Notes: a model not told the origin generated them from the sequence alone. DNA of 64,000 nucleotides from Epibacterium ulvae (GCF_900102795.1 NZ_FMWG01000002.1:310001-374000), one strand, 5' to 3'. Shown: positions 8,234 through 16,633, counted from the first letter of the stretch. Program-made: numbers and translations.

Positions 8234-9592
8234 TCAAACGTTCATAAGCAGATGTTCGCGTTCCCAAGGGGAAATGACCTGTAAAAACTCGTCGTATTCG
8301 GCACGTTTCACGATGGAATACACGCGGGCGAATTCAGGTCCCAGGATTTCATGCAATGCGTTGGATTGGTCAAATAGATCAAGTGCATCGCCCATCACCC
8401 GCGGGATATCCCCATCGCCTTCATAGGCGTCGCCTTTGGATTGGCGCCGCGGCCGCTTCTGCTCCATCAACCCCAAGTAACCACAGGCAAGCGAGAGAGC
8501 GATGCCAAGGTAAGGGTTACAATCCATGCCAGCGATACGGTTTTCGACGCGCCGGGCACTGGGGTCAGAGAGGGGAACGCGAATGCCGGTGGTGCGGTTG
8601 TCACGCGCCCATTCCAGGTTGATGGGGGCTGCGTGGTCTTTCACATAGCGCCGATATGAATTTACATAAGGTGCCATCACTGCAAGACCTGCAGGCAGGT
8701 GGTTCTGGAGCCCTGCGATAAAGTGATAAAAGGCGTCGGTCTCGCCACCTTGGGCACCAGAGAAAATGTTGTTTCCGCTTTCCATATCAATAATGGAATG
8801 GTGAATATGCATCGCGCTTCCCGGCTCATGCGCGATGGGTTTCGCCATAAAGGTTGCAAAGCAATTGTGGCGCAGGGCTGCTTCGCGGATCAGACGTTTG
8901 AAAAAGAAAACCTCATCGGCCAATTTGACGGGGTTTCCGTGGCGCAGATTGATTTCTAACTGACCAGCACCGCCTTCCTGCGTGATGCCATCAATCTCAA
9001 ATCCTTGAGCTTCGGCAAAATCATAGATGTCATCGATGACGGGACCAAATTCATCAACAGCAGTCATCGAATAGGCCTGCCGCGCCGCTGCGGGTCGTCC
9101 TGAGCGGCCCATCATGGGTTCGATTTCACGCGCCGGGTCTGTGTTGCGTGCAACCAGGTAGAATTCCATCTCAGGTGCGACGACAGGTTTCCACCCTTGA
9201 TCATGGTAGAGCTGTACAACGCGTTTCAGAACATTGCGCGGACTGTAAGGAATGGGATTGTGATCCCGATCATAAGCGTCATGGATGACCTGTAGCGTCC
9301 AGTCGCCGGTCCAAGGGGCCGCGGTTGTGGTTGTGAAGTCCGGTTTCAGGATCATGTCTTTTTCGATGAAGCCATCTTCATCGGCGGCTTCACCCCAGCC
9401 GCCTGTGATCGTCTGGAAAAAGATGCTGTCAGGTAGGTGAAAATAGTCTTGGCGTGCAAACTTTGACGCTGGCACCGCTTTGCCGCGGGCAATACCGGGG
9501 AGATCAGAGATGATACATTCCACCTCGTCCAGTCGGTGACCTTCCAGATAGAGCTGGGCGGCTGTGGGCCAAGAGGTGGTCCAATCTGACAT
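8234..9592 (-). CDS. Glutamine synthetase family protein (gamma-glutamyl-amine ligase type)
   Basis: A 452-residue ligase of the glutamine synthetase superfamily, of the PuuA-like class rather than GlnA. Active-site motifs are present: PEMEFYLVAR, TQEGGAGQLEINL, AKPIAHEPGSAMHIHHS and RDNRTTGIRVPLSDPSARR, with the metal-ligand region RVENRIAGMDCNPYLG. Relatives join glutamate to amines such as putrescine, using ATP. The first base of its ATG is the last base of the stop codon of the upstream amidotransferase gene (TAATG), which implies translational coupling. A pair in which one enzyme makes and the other hydrolyses gamma-glutamyl compounds is plausible. The substrate is unknown. Confidence 0.85.
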   Translation of the reverse strand: MSDWTTSWPTAAQLYLEGHRLDEVECIISDLPGIARGKAVPASKFARQDYFHLPDSIFFQTITGGWGEAADEDGFIEKDMILKPDFTTTTAAPWTGDWTLQVIHDAYDRDHNPIPYSPRNVLKRVVQLYHDQGWKPVVAPEMEFYLVARNTDPAREIEPMMGRSGRPAAARQAYSMTAVDEFGPVIDDIYDFAEAQGFEIDGITQEGGAGQLEINLRHGNPVKLADEVFFFKRLIREAALRHNCFATFMAKPIAHEPGSAMHIHHSIIDMESGNNIFSGAQGGETDAFYHFIAGLQNHLPAGLAVMAPYVNSYRRYVKDHAAPINLEWARDNRTTGIRVPLSDPSARRVENRIAGMDCNPYLGIALSLACGYLGLMEQKRPRRQSKGDAYEGDGDIPRVMGDALDLFDQSNALHEILGPEFARVYSIVKRAEYDEFLQVISPWEREHLLMNV

Positions 9593-10272
9593 TAGGGCCT
9601 CGCTGATTGAAAGAAAGACGCAATTTCCTTGGCGAAACGAGCATTGTCGGTGGGCTTATTCAAGCGATCCTGTGCGCGTGCCAACAAGGGATCGGGCACA
9701 ACACCTTTGCCGCGATTTTGAATCAGGCCATCGATAAATGCGCTGTCGAATTCTGGGTGCGCTTGTATCGTCCAAGCATTGCCTTCGTAAGATAGAATTG
9801 CATTCTCGCAAAAGGTGTTTCCAGCAATTGCGCGGGCTGCTTTGGGCCGTTCAACCACTTGATCCTGATGCCAAGCATTGAGGGCGATCGTCTCACCATT
9901 CATTTCATATTCAGTGCGTCCGACGCTCCACCCTTTGTCAAATTTTTCGACACGTCCGCCAAGGGCCTGCGCAATAATTTGATGTCCAAAGCACACGCCA
10001 ACGAGGGGGCGCTTTGCGGCATAGATCTCGCGGATCAATGCTTCGAGGGGGGGGATCCATGAATGGGATTCGTAAGCGCCGTGTTTGGACCCCGTGACCA
10101 GCCAGCCGTCGGCAGCTTCGATGGTATCTGGAAAGACGCCGTCAACCACGGCAAAGGTATCGAATGTAAACCCGTACCCAGAAAGCATCTTGTGAAACAG
10201 CTGGTCGTAATTGCCAAGATTTTGGAACAGCGCCTCTGGCGAGTGTCCGGTCTGAAGGATGCCGATTTTCAT
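9592..10272 (-). CDS. Type 1 (class I) glutamine amidotransferase
   Basis: A 226-residue stand-alone GATase1 domain of the GuaA-like class. The nucleophile elbow is GVCFGHQIIAQALGG and the catalytic His/Glu pair sits in TIQAHPEFDSAF. Such proteins hydrolyse gamma-glutamyl amides; next to a PuuA-like ligase, release of glutamate from a gamma-glutamylated intermediate is the natural guess. It is distinct from the PuuD peptidase C26 group, so the analogy is functional only. The gene is coupled to the downstream ligase by a one-base overlap. A TTTGATCAAG motif lies 11-20 bases before the start codon. Confidence 0.85.
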   Translation of the reverse strand: MKIGILQTGHSPEALFQNLGNYDQLFHKMLSGYGFTFDTFAVVDGVFPDTIEAADGWLVTGSKHGAYESHSWIPPLEALIREIYAAKRPLVGVCFGHQIIAQALGGRVEKFDKGWSVGRTEYEMNGETIALNAWHQDQVVERPKAARAIAGNTFCENAILSYEGNAWTIQAHPEFDSAFIDGLIQNRGKGVVPDPLLARAQDRLNKPTDNARFAKEIASFFQSARP

Positions 10273-10280
10273 AGGTCACC

Positions 10281-10292
10281 AATTTGATCAAG
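10281..10292. promoter_or_regulatory. TTTGATCAAG motif before the amidotransferase-ligase unit
   Basis: AATTTGATCAAG lies immediately upstream of the ribosome site of the gene starting at 10272. The same TTTGATCAA core occurs before two other units of this cluster (11707 and 15217). It is a candidate operator, not matched to a known regulator. Confidence 0.35.
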
Positions 10293-10327
10293 TTCTGTAG
10301 AATGCCAGATATCTCTGACTGATACAG

Positions 10328-11647
10328 TCATACGAGGTCCAGCCAAGTGCGCCAATGGTTCTGGGCTGGTAATGCCGCAAATGTTTTAATTTCTTGACGT
10401 TTCATCATGACCAGATTTTGAATGATCTGAGCCGGGAAAATACGCGCAATAAGCGGATCGCATTCAAAAAGATCTACGGCGTTTTGCCAGGTTGCGGCGA
10501 GACGTGGCAGTCCTTTTTCTTCATAGGTGTTGCCGCCAATGGCGGGCGGTGGGATCATCTTGTCCTCAATCCCGATCAAAGCGGCGCCCAGGATCGCAGT
10601 TAAAAGCAGGTAGGGGTTTATATCTCCACCGGCGACCCGGTGTTCGATCCGTCGGGCCGCAGGGTTTCCACCGGGAATGCGGATGGCTGCCGTGCGGTTT
10701 TCATACCCCCAGGCGGCTTTGGTGGGCGCATGTGCACCCGGAGTAAAGCGTTCATACGAGTTGCCGTGTGGCGCAAAGATCAATGTGCTGGCTGGCATCG
10801 CCGCCACACACCCCCCAACCGCATGTCGCAAGAGCGACGTTCCGGCCTCACCGCCATCATCGAAAACATTCCGGCCGTCTTTGTCCACAATTGAGAAATG
10901 CACATGCATTCCGTTTCCGGCTTCCTCCCCATAGGGTTTGGCCATAAAGGTCGCCGCAAAACCATGTTTGCGCGCAAGGCCGCGTACTAACCCTTTGAAT
11001 AAAAGCGCATCGTCCGCGGCGCGCAAAGCGAGTTGGTGATTGAGGTTAATTTCAAATTGCCCCAGTCCCCCCTCAGAGATCGCGGATTGCGCGGGGATAC
11101 CCATTTCTTCGGCTGCTGCGTAGAGATCAGAGAAAAATGCGTCAAATGCGTCTAGTTCTTCCAAGGACAGGACAGCCTGTTGATCAAGCCGTTGTCCTGT
11201 GGTCGGATTGATCGGCGGTGCGAGATGATCTGAGCTGTCGTCAACCAGATAAAACTCCATTTCGGTGGCAGCCCAGACCTGCCAGCCGCGGTGCGTAAAC
11301 TGTTGCAGTGTGTGGATCAAAGCATGGCGTGGGTCTCCGTCAAAGGCAGATCCATCTTCGTTGTACATCATCATTGGAAAGAGAGCGGATGGGGTGTCTA
11401 GCCATGGCATAGGAAGGGGTCCACGCTCTGTTGGCTTTAACACACCATCTGCGTCGCCTGTTTTAAAGACAAGCTCGCTCTCCTCTACATCCCTGCCAAA
11501 TAGATCCACGTTCAGCGTGGACAGGGGCATTCTTGCGGTACCGTCAGATAGCTTTTCGGCAAGATCAGATGGCATACGTTTGCCCCTCAGAATCCCATTC
11601 ATATCTGCTGCTGCAATGCGAATTGAGGACAAATCTGACAGATCCAT
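10328..11647 (-). CDS. Second glutamine synthetase family protein
   Basis: A 439-residue GS-superfamily ligase, clearly divergent from the 8234-9592 paralogue. Motifs: ATEMEFYLVDD, SEGGLGQFEINL, AKPYGEEAGNGMHVHFS, ENRTAAIRIPGGNPAARR and EHRVAGGDINPYLL. The frame is open to 11746, but the ATG at 11647 directly follows a strong AAGGAGG, and MDLSDLSSIRIA is a natural N-terminus. The N-terminal segment IAAADMNGILRGKRMP corresponds to the usual GS beta-grasp. It probably ligates glutamate to an imported amine or amino acid. A TTTGATCAAAATATT motif lies 60 bases upstream. Confidence 0.85.
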   Translation of the reverse strand: MDLSDLSSIRIAAADMNGILRGKRMPSDLAEKLSDGTARMPLSTLNVDLFGRDVEESELVFKTGDADGVLKPTERGPLPMPWLDTPSALFPMMMYNEDGSAFDGDPRHALIHTLQQFTHRGWQVWAATEMEFYLVDDSSDHLAPPINPTTGQRLDQQAVLSLEELDAFDAFFSDLYAAAEEMGIPAQSAISEGGLGQFEINLNHQLALRAADDALLFKGLVRGLARKHGFAATFMAKPYGEEAGNGMHVHFSIVDKDGRNVFDDGGEAGTSLLRHAVGGCVAAMPASTLIFAPHGNSYERFTPGAHAPTKAAWGYENRTAAIRIPGGNPAARRIEHRVAGGDINPYLLLTAILGAALIGIEDKMIPPPAIGGNTYEEKGLPRLAATWQNAVDLFECDPLIARIFPAQIIQNLVMMKRQEIKTFAALPAQNHWRTWLDLV

Positions 11648-11706
11648 ACCAACCTCCTTGTGCCTTTTTTCAACCGTAACGAAGCCGTGCGCAGACGCAA
11701 AGAAAA

Positions 11707-11721
11707 TTTGATCAAAATATT
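11707..11721. promoter_or_regulatory. TTTGATCAAAATATT motif before the second ligase gene
   Basis: This matches the motif at 15217-15230 (TTTGATCAAATATT) except for one inserted A. It lies 60 bases upstream of the ligase start at 11647 and just past the ABC-operon terminator. A shared operator is inferred from the repeat and its position. Confidence 0.4.
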
Positions 11722-11744
11722 CTGGTTGATGAAACGCTGGCCAC

Positions 11745-11774
11745 AAAAATAAAAAAGGCCCCCAATTGGGAGCC
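11745..11774 (-). terminator. Terminator of the amino-acid ABC transporter operon
   Basis: Reading leftward, a stem of GGC/GCC and CCC/GGG pairs with one internal mismatch and an AATT loop (11757-11774) is followed by a T-rich run (complement of 11745-11756). It lies 8 bases after the stop of the last permease gene. Confidence 0.8.
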
Positions 11775-11781
11775 TTTGGTC

Positions 11782-12588
11782 TTAACGGATCAGGTTGAGT
11801 TTGAGTTTTATCTTTTGTCTTTTGGGACGTGGAAGATGTCTGTTCAAACGGGTGTTTATACGTCCAAACAAAAAGATCACCAGCAGTGTCAGTAAGATGA
11901 AATAAGCCGCTAGGATAGGGTAGGGGACAAATGGATTGAACGTCTTATCCGCAAAGTAATTCGCATAATAAAGCGCATCCCCCTGCTGTCGTTTTGCAGG
12001 AAAGCCTGAGAAGAACACAAGGGTTGTCGCGTGAAACAGAAAGATCGCTTCGTTTGTGTAGGCAGGCCATGCAAGGCGCATTGAGGTCGGCCATAAAACG
12101 CGGCGAAATTTATTCCATCCGGTCAATCCGTATGCATCTGCGGCTTCGACATCTCCTTTTGGCACAGATCGCAAGGCGCCGTAAAAGATTTCAGCGGTAT
12201 AGGCCGAGGTGTTCAGGAACAAAACGACCAATGCCCCCAGCCAGGCTGATGAAAAGGGATCAAAAAACGAAGAGACCGATTTGAGGTTCAAGAACAGGAA
12301 ATACGCAAAGAAGAACTGAATAAACAGCGGAGAGCCCCGAAACAGGAAAACAAAGATCTCTGCTGGTTTGCGCAACACGGGAGATTGCGCCATTTTGGCC
12401 ACTGCAAGTGCATTGGCGAGGAAAAACCCCAAGAGCACAGCGATGCTTCCAAAGTAAATATTCCAAAGCATGCCTGACCCAATCAGGGTAAATTGCTCGC
12501 ATAGGGTGAAATCACTGCGGGGTAACAGGCGTTCCCCATAGCCGATCGCACGCAGGCCATAGTCTTGTATGGTTTGCAGACAGCTCAT
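11782..12588 (-). CDS. Polar amino-acid ABC transporter permease (HisM-like)
   Basis: A 268-residue inner-membrane permease of the His/Glu/Gln/Arg type. Hydrophobic segments are visible around residues 35-60, 75-100 and 105-130 and near the C-terminus (YPILAAYFILLTLLVIFLFG). The EAA-type loop that contacts the ATPase is EAADAYGLTGWNKFRRVLWP. It overlaps the upstream permease gene by 4 bases (ATGA), so the two are made together and presumably form a heterodimer. It is the last gene of the operon and is followed by a terminator at 11745-11774. Confidence 0.9.
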   Translation of the reverse strand: MSCLQTIQDYGLRAIGYGERLLPRSDFTLCEQFTLIGSGMLWNIYFGSIAVLLGFFLANALAVAKMAQSPVLRKPAEIFVFLFRGSPLFIQFFFAYFLFLNLKSVSSFFDPFSSAWLGALVVLFLNTSAYTAEIFYGALRSVPKGDVEAADAYGLTGWNKFRRVLWPTSMRLAWPAYTNEAIFLFHATTLVFFSGFPAKRQQGDALYYANYFADKTFNPFVPYPILAAYFILLTLLVIFLFGRINTRLNRHLPRPKRQKIKLKLNLIR

Positions 12589-13466
12589 GCGGCTTTCCTT
12601 TGGGCTTCTCCAGCGATTGTCGCTTGCCCACGTGAGAGGCGGAGGTGGATGCGATCCAGTATTTTTTCAGAAATTTTGGTGAAGCAGAGATAGAATATCA
12701 ACAAAGCAAGAAAATACCACATACGCCAATCACCGTGCGGGTAATCTGTGAAACGGGCAGATTTGATTCCACCAAGGTCTCGTGCCCAGTAGACGATGTC
12801 TTCCACTCCCAAGAGGAACAGAAGCGGTGTTGCTTTGATCAGAACCATCGAGAGGTTTGACAGACCGGGCAGTGCGTAGACCCACATCTGTGGAACCAGA
12901 ATGCGCCAAAAGGCCTGATTGGGGGTCATGCCATAGGCTTCCGCAGTTTCCATCTGACCATGGGGCACGGACTGCATCGCGCCATATAAGATGTTACCAG
13001 CAAAAGCACCAAAGACGATGGCAAAGGTGATCACGGCCAGCGCAAAGCCATAGGTTTCATGCACCCATTGTGGTGCGTCGCCCAAAGGCATTTTTGCCGT
13101 TTGGCAGACAATAAAATCGGCACCCTGACGAATAGGGTCGTCCCAGTCGGGACATTTTACTTTGTGGCGCAGATATTCGATGCCCTGATCAAGGGCGATC
13201 ACAAAGAATAGGAAAAACGCAACATCGGGTACACCACGCACAATGGCAATGTAGCCTTTGCCAAACCAACGAAATGGCGCGATGCGGGATCTTGCTGCTA
13301 TCGCACCGCCAAACCCGAAGCTGAGCGCAACAGGGGCCGTGACAGCAAGAAGAATAAGCACGGTGAAAACCGCACTATAAAGTGACATATGCTTTCCCGT
13401 GGTCAGATAGCAGGAGAGCCAGGTCAAACCAGAGAGAGATTGAGGGTCAGCGCAGTAAGAAAACAT
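12585..13466 (-). CDS. Polar amino-acid ABC transporter permease (HisQ-like)
   Basis: A 293-residue inner-membrane permease, partner of the downstream HisM-like protein. The EAA loop is ETAEAYGMTPNQAFWRILVP. Membrane segments include SAVFTVLILLAVTAPVALSF near the N-terminus and MWYFLALLIFYLCF near the C-terminus. An insertion of about 50 residues with two Cys (VKCPDWDDPIRQGADFIVCQ) lies in a loop between membrane helices and may form a periplasmic disulphide. It is separated from the binding-protein gene by a GC-rich hairpin at 13488-13523. The specificity is not readable from the sequence; a basic or polar amino acid is likely. Confidence 0.9.
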   Translation of the reverse strand: MFSYCADPQSLSGLTWLSCYLTTGKHMSLYSAVFTVLILLAVTAPVALSFGFGGAIAARSRIAPFRWFGKGYIAIVRGVPDVAFFLFFVIALDQGIEYLRHKVKCPDWDDPIRQGADFIVCQTAKMPLGDAPQWVHETYGFALAVITFAIVFGAFAGNILYGAMQSVPHGQMETAEAYGMTPNQAFWRILVPQMWVYALPGLSNLSMVLIKATPLLFLLGVEDIVYWARDLGGIKSARFTDYPHGDWRMWYFLALLIFYLCFTKISEKILDRIHLRLSRGQATIAGEAQRKAA

Positions 13467-13487
13467 CAGGCCTTCGTAAATAAAAGA

Positions 13488-13523
13488 CGCGACAAGCAGG
13501 CCTGAGGGGCCACGCCTGTCGCG
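13488..13523 (-). promoter_or_regulatory. Intercistronic hairpin between binding protein and permease genes
   Basis: A 7-bp outer stem (CGCGACA 13488-13494 with TGTCGCG 13517-13523) encloses an inner GGCC/GGCC stem. No T run follows. Hairpins in this place often stabilise the upstream binding-protein message or attenuate the permease genes. Confidence 0.45.
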
Positions 13524-13538
13524 GTACTGTTAGTGCAA

Positions 13539-14258
13539 TCAGAAGGTCTGAGCACCCTCGCCAAACCACTTGGAGATCAGTGTATTCAGGCTGCCATCTG
13601 CTTTCATCGTTTCGATTGCAGCGTCAAATTTGGCTTTGAGCTCGGCATCAGACTCGCGGATGCCCATGGCAACGCCGCCACCAAGAGGAACCGGTTCGCC
13701 AACCCAAACAATATCTGCATTCTCTTCGACGATGGGTTCAAGGAATGATCCCTGGAAGAAGACGCTGTCAGCTTCGCCACTGCGTAGGGCGGCAATCAGT
13801 TCATCGCCCGTTGCATATTCCAGCAGGGTAGCACCGCTTTCAGCCACATAGGCGGATTGGATGGTTGAGGTTTGTGATGCAACGACGCCATCAATGTCTG
13901 CATCTTCTGACAGACCGATATAGCGGGAGGCTTCTGGTGGAATGTAAGCTTGGGTAAAGTCGATGACCTCATCACGTTCATCGGTGATCGACATGCCAGC
14001 GATGATAGTATCATAGTTGCCAGAAACGAGATTCGGGATGATTGAATCCCATTCGTTTGTGACCCATTCACACTTCAGCTCAGCTGCCTCACACAGGGCG
14101 TCACCCAGTTCGCGCTCAAAACCATCAACCTCACCATCGTCATTGATAAAGTTATAAGGTGCATATGCGCCTTCGGTGCCCATACGTACAGTGGTATCCG
14201 CGAATGCGACACCCGCGCTCAATACAAGAGCTGTGGTGCTTAGGATAATGGACTTCAT
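13539..14258 (-). CDS. Periplasmic amino-acid-binding protein of the ABC transporter
   Basis: A 239-residue solute-binding protein of family 3. A signal peptide is clear (MKSIILSTTALVLSAGVAFA), followed by DTTVRMGTEGAYAPYNFIND, the usual start of the mature protein. Ligand-site features include DTIIAGMSITDERDEVIDFT, where the Arg would hold the substrate carboxylate. It belongs to the histidine/lysine-arginine-ornithine binding group by general look. The ATG at 14258 has an AGGGGAG site. The gene lies between the ATPase and permease genes, the usual order in this family. Confidence 0.92.
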   Translation of the reverse strand: MKSIILSTTALVLSAGVAFADTTVRMGTEGAYAPYNFINDDGEVDGFERELGDALCEAAELKCEWVTNEWDSIIPNLVSGNYDTIIAGMSITDERDEVIDFTQAYIPPEASRYIGLSEDADIDGVVASQTSTIQSAYVAESGATLLEYATGDELIAALRSGEADSVFFQGSFLEPIVEENADIVWVGEPVPLGGGVAMGIRESDAELKAKFDAAIETMKADGSLNTLISKWFGEGAQTF

Positions 14259-14307
14259 TTAGATTCATCTCCCCTTTTTGGATCGTTATTACTTGTTTTA
14301 TCTGAGG

Positions 14308-15084
14308 TTAACCGTGGCGCGTGGATTTGAGAAACCCCTTGAGCCGTTCGGATTGCGTATTGGCGAAGACTTGATCAGGTGACCCTTGTTCTTCGACCAA
14401 ACCTTGATGCAGAAAGACCACCTGGGTTGAGACATCTGCCGCCATATCCATGTCATGCGTCACAATAATCATTGTACGGCCTTCTTTCGCCAGATCTTTG
14501 ATGACTTTGATAACTTCCTGTTCCAACTCTGGGTCCAGCGCAGATGTTGGTTCATCAAAGAGCAGGGCTTCCGGCTCCATACACAAGGCGCGTGCGATAG
14601 CTGCGCGTTGCTGCTGGCCGCCTGAAAGCTGGGCTGGATACATATTGCCTTTGTCGCCAATACCAACCTGGTTTAGGTAGTGTCTGGCTTTTTCTTCGAC
14701 TTCGCCTTTGTCACGCCCAAGCACGGTAATGGGTGCTTCCATAACATTCTGCAGAATGGTCATATGCTGCCAGAGATTAAATTGCTGGAACACCATGCTG
14801 AGGTTCGTGCGGACGCGGATGACTTGTTTTGCATCACCAGGGCGACGGTTTGGCCCGCTCCCTGCCCAAGAAATAGGTTCGCCCTGAAAGAGGATTTCCC
14901 CGTTCTGGCTGTCCTCAAGCAAGTTGCAACAGCGCAGCAAGGTTGATTTCCCCGACCCCGACGATCCAATCAGTGAAACCACGTCTCCCCGATGTGCGGT
15001 GATACTGACGCCTTTTATGACGTCTAAATCGCCATAAGATTTGTGTAGATCACGAATTTCGAGAACGGGTGTTTGTTCAGTCAA
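14308..15084 (-). CDS. Amino-acid ABC transporter ATP-binding protein (HisP/GlnQ-like)
   Basis: A 258-residue ATPase that energises the importer. Walker A is GSSGSGKST, the Q-loop is in MVFQQFNLW, the signature is [15 protein letters not shown], Walker B is [12 protein letters not shown] and the H-loop is [10 protein letters not shown]. The start is a TTG at 15084: no ATG or GTG exists between the upstream in-frame region and Walker A that would leave a full N-terminus ([18 protein letters not shown]). It is the first gene of the operon ATPase - binding protein - permease - permease. A TTTGATCAAATATT motif lies 133 bases upstream. Confidence 0.92.
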   Translation of the reverse strand: MTEQTPVLEIRDLHKSYGDLDVIKGVSITAHRGDVVSLIGSSGSGKSTLLRCCNLLEDSQNGEILFQGEPISWAGSGPNRRPGDAKQVIRVRTNLSMVFQQFNLWQHMTILQNVMEAPITVLGRDKGEVEEKARHYLNQVGIGDKGNMYPAQLSGGQQQRAAIARALCMEPEALLFDEPTSALDPELEQEVIKVIKDLAKEGRTMIIVTHDMDMAADVSTQVVFLHQGLVEEQGSPDQVFANTQSERLKGFLKSTRHG

Positions 15085-15216
15085 GGGAATTTGGTCCGTT
15101 GTCTTTAGATTTATTCTCTATTGGACCTATTTTTTTGACGATTGCAATCCGCAAACATGGGCGCATATGCGCATATTGCTACAATTTGGGCAGAAGATCG
15201 GGCGCGACCGGGAATG

Positions 15217-15230
15217 TTTGATCAAATATT
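15217..15230. promoter_or_regulatory. TTTGATCAAATATT motif before the ABC operon
   Basis: A palindromic TTTGATCAAA core with an AT-rich extension, nearly identical to the motif at 11707-11721. It lies in the control region upstream of the operon starting at 15084, close to the neighbouring TerB gene end. Confidence 0.4.
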
Positions 15231-15241
15231 GAGAGTTTTAG

Positions 15242-15691
15242 TCACGAGTGTGAACGGTCTGTTTCGACTTTTTGGCGGATGCGCGCGCTGTCGACATCAT
15301 TTACCCCAAGGAGGTTGGTTGCCAAACGCAACAGCGCATCTTCTTCGGGATCGCGGTCTCCGTCTGCAAGGACCACTTGCCACATGGCTTCAACGATGGC
15401 GATACGCTCTTCGTAAACCACAGCTTCTTTGATCGCGCGGGTAAAGCGCACGGTGTCTGGCGCTTCGGCTTCCATTTCTTCAGCTTGTTCGCGCAAGAGT
15501 GTCGCTTCACCCAGCTCTAAGTCGAAACGAGTGCCAATAATTCGGTCGATCCGGTCTTTTTCAATCTCTGCATAATCGTGATCAGACCGGGCGATACGCA
15601 CCAAAAGGGCGCTTAAGGCCAGCCGCGCATCGGTGTCCTGTAGGGGTTCATTGATGGGGGCAAGCAGGAGATTGAGAATATCTTTAAACAT
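15242..15691 (-). CDS. TerB-like protein, second of two tandem copies
   Basis: A 149-residue acidic, all-helical protein of the TerB/tellurite-resistance type. The pattern LALSALLVRIARSDHDYAEIEKDRID in the first half and VVLADGDRDPEEDALLRLATNLLGV in the second provides two acidic, putative metal-binding helical hairpins. It is a paralogue of the gene directly upstream, which shares the LVRxAxSDxDYxxxE and VVLAD signatures. The frame is open to 15790, but the ATG at 15691 lies one base after the stop of the upstream copy, so the two are coupled. The cellular role is unknown; no other ter genes are present. Confidence 0.75.
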   Translation of the reverse strand: MFKDILNLLLAPINEPLQDTDARLALSALLVRIARSDHDYAEIEKDRIDRIIGTRFDLELGEATLLREQAEEMEAEAPDTVRFTRAIKEAVVYEERIAIVEAMWQVVLADGDRDPEEDALLRLATNLLGVNDVDSARIRQKVETDRSHS

Positions 15692-15692
15692 G

Positions 15693-16154
15693 TCACTCGG
15701 TCTTTGCACTTGGGTAAAGCTTTGCATGCGCTTTTGCGCGTGCTTTTTTGTTGTCGATGACAGAAAGGCCCATCGCTTTGCAGGCGTCATCTACAATCTG
15801 AACTTCGCCTTCACGTTCGATGTTGTCCGCTAAAACCACCTCCCACAGCGCATCAAGCGCAGCTAGGCGCTCTTCCAGCCCCGTGGTTTCGCGGATCAAC
15901 CGTCCAAAAGTATCGGTTTCGGGTGCTGCGGCGTGCAGTTTTTCACAGGTGGCGCGGACTTTGGCTGCTTCTAATGCATTGTGCTGATAAAGCCGTGCCA
16001 GAATGCGATCGATCAGGCTGATTTCCTCAACTTGGTAATCACGATCAGATTGTGCCACACGAACCAAAAGAGCCCCCAACGCCAGTTCAGCGTCTGGATC
16101 GGGCAAAGGTGAGGATGTCTTGGGGCGAAACGCCTGAAAAAGTTTTTTCAACAT
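15693..16154 (-). CDS. TerB-like protein, first of two tandem copies
   Basis: A 153-residue helical protein with the TerB pattern LALGALLVRVAQSDRDYQVEEI and, in the second half, EVVLADNIEREGEVQIVDDA. It begins MLKKLFQAFRP, followed by a short flexible linker. It lies immediately upstream of, and is paralogous to, the 15242-15691 gene, separated by one base. TerB-domain proteins are linked to tellurite and envelope stress in some bacteria, but these isolated copies are of unknown function. It is preceded by a weak GGGGGA ribosome site. Confidence 0.75.
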   Translation of the reverse strand: MLKKLFQAFRPKTSSPLPDPDAELALGALLVRVAQSDRDYQVEEISLIDRILARLYQHNALEAAKVRATCEKLHAAAPETDTFGRLIRETTGLEERLAALDALWEVVLADNIEREGEVQIVDDACKAMGLSVIDNKKARAKAHAKLYPSAKTE

Positions 16155-16208
16155 ATGTAGATCCCCCGGTGTCGCTGTTGTCTGAGCGTCTGCTTTGCTC
16201 CAACAGTC

Positions 16209-16511
16209 TTATGGTTGTGCGCCATCATAGCCCTCGATGATAATCAGATCCGCCTGTGCCACCGGATCACGCAGGGCTTTTGCGCGTTGATAAGCAGGTG
16301 AAGCATAACAGGCCCGTGCCGTTTCGATATCTTTAAATTCAATCACAACGGTACGCGCGCGCAATTTACCTTCTTGCGGCTCTTGGCTGCCACCACGCAC
16401 AAGGAAACGGGCTCCAAACTCAGCAAAGGGAGAGGCGTTGGCTTCTACATAAGATTGATATTGCGCTATGTCCTCAATATCGACGTGTCCGATCCAGTAT
16501 CCCTTTGCCAT
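16209..16511 (-). CDS. DUF1330 domain protein
   Basis: A complete 100-residue protein of the DUF1330 family (ferredoxin-like, dimeric alpha-beta barrel). Typical segments are KGYWIGHVDIEDIAQYQSYV at the start, FLVRGGSQEPQEG in the middle and VVIEFKDIETARACYASPAY, followed by the Ala-Lys-x-Leu-Arg region and DLIIIEGYDG. Members are small cytosolic proteins of unknown function. The ATG at 16511 has a GGGAGGC site. It lies between valS and the TerB pair on the same strand, with gaps that leave operon membership open. Confidence 0.85.
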   Translation of the reverse strand: MAKGYWIGHVDIEDIAQYQSYVEANASPFAEFGARFLVRGGSQEPQEGKLRARTVVIEFKDIETARACYASPAYQRAKALRDPVAQADLIIIEGYDGAQP

Positions 16512-16633
16512 TGGCGCCTGCCTCCCTTTTCCCGAATAAGGCTAAGCTGACGCAGATTGGCGGCAAAGGCAATGAGCCGATTGCGCTGACATTCCCCATG
16601 GAAAATTCTGTGCGATAGATATGCAAAGTGGAT

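Noticed and set aside
15161-15172. Perfect palindrome GCGCATATGCGC upstream of the ABC operon
   Set aside because: A single 12-base palindrome of simple GC/AT pattern with no second copy; too weak to call an operator.
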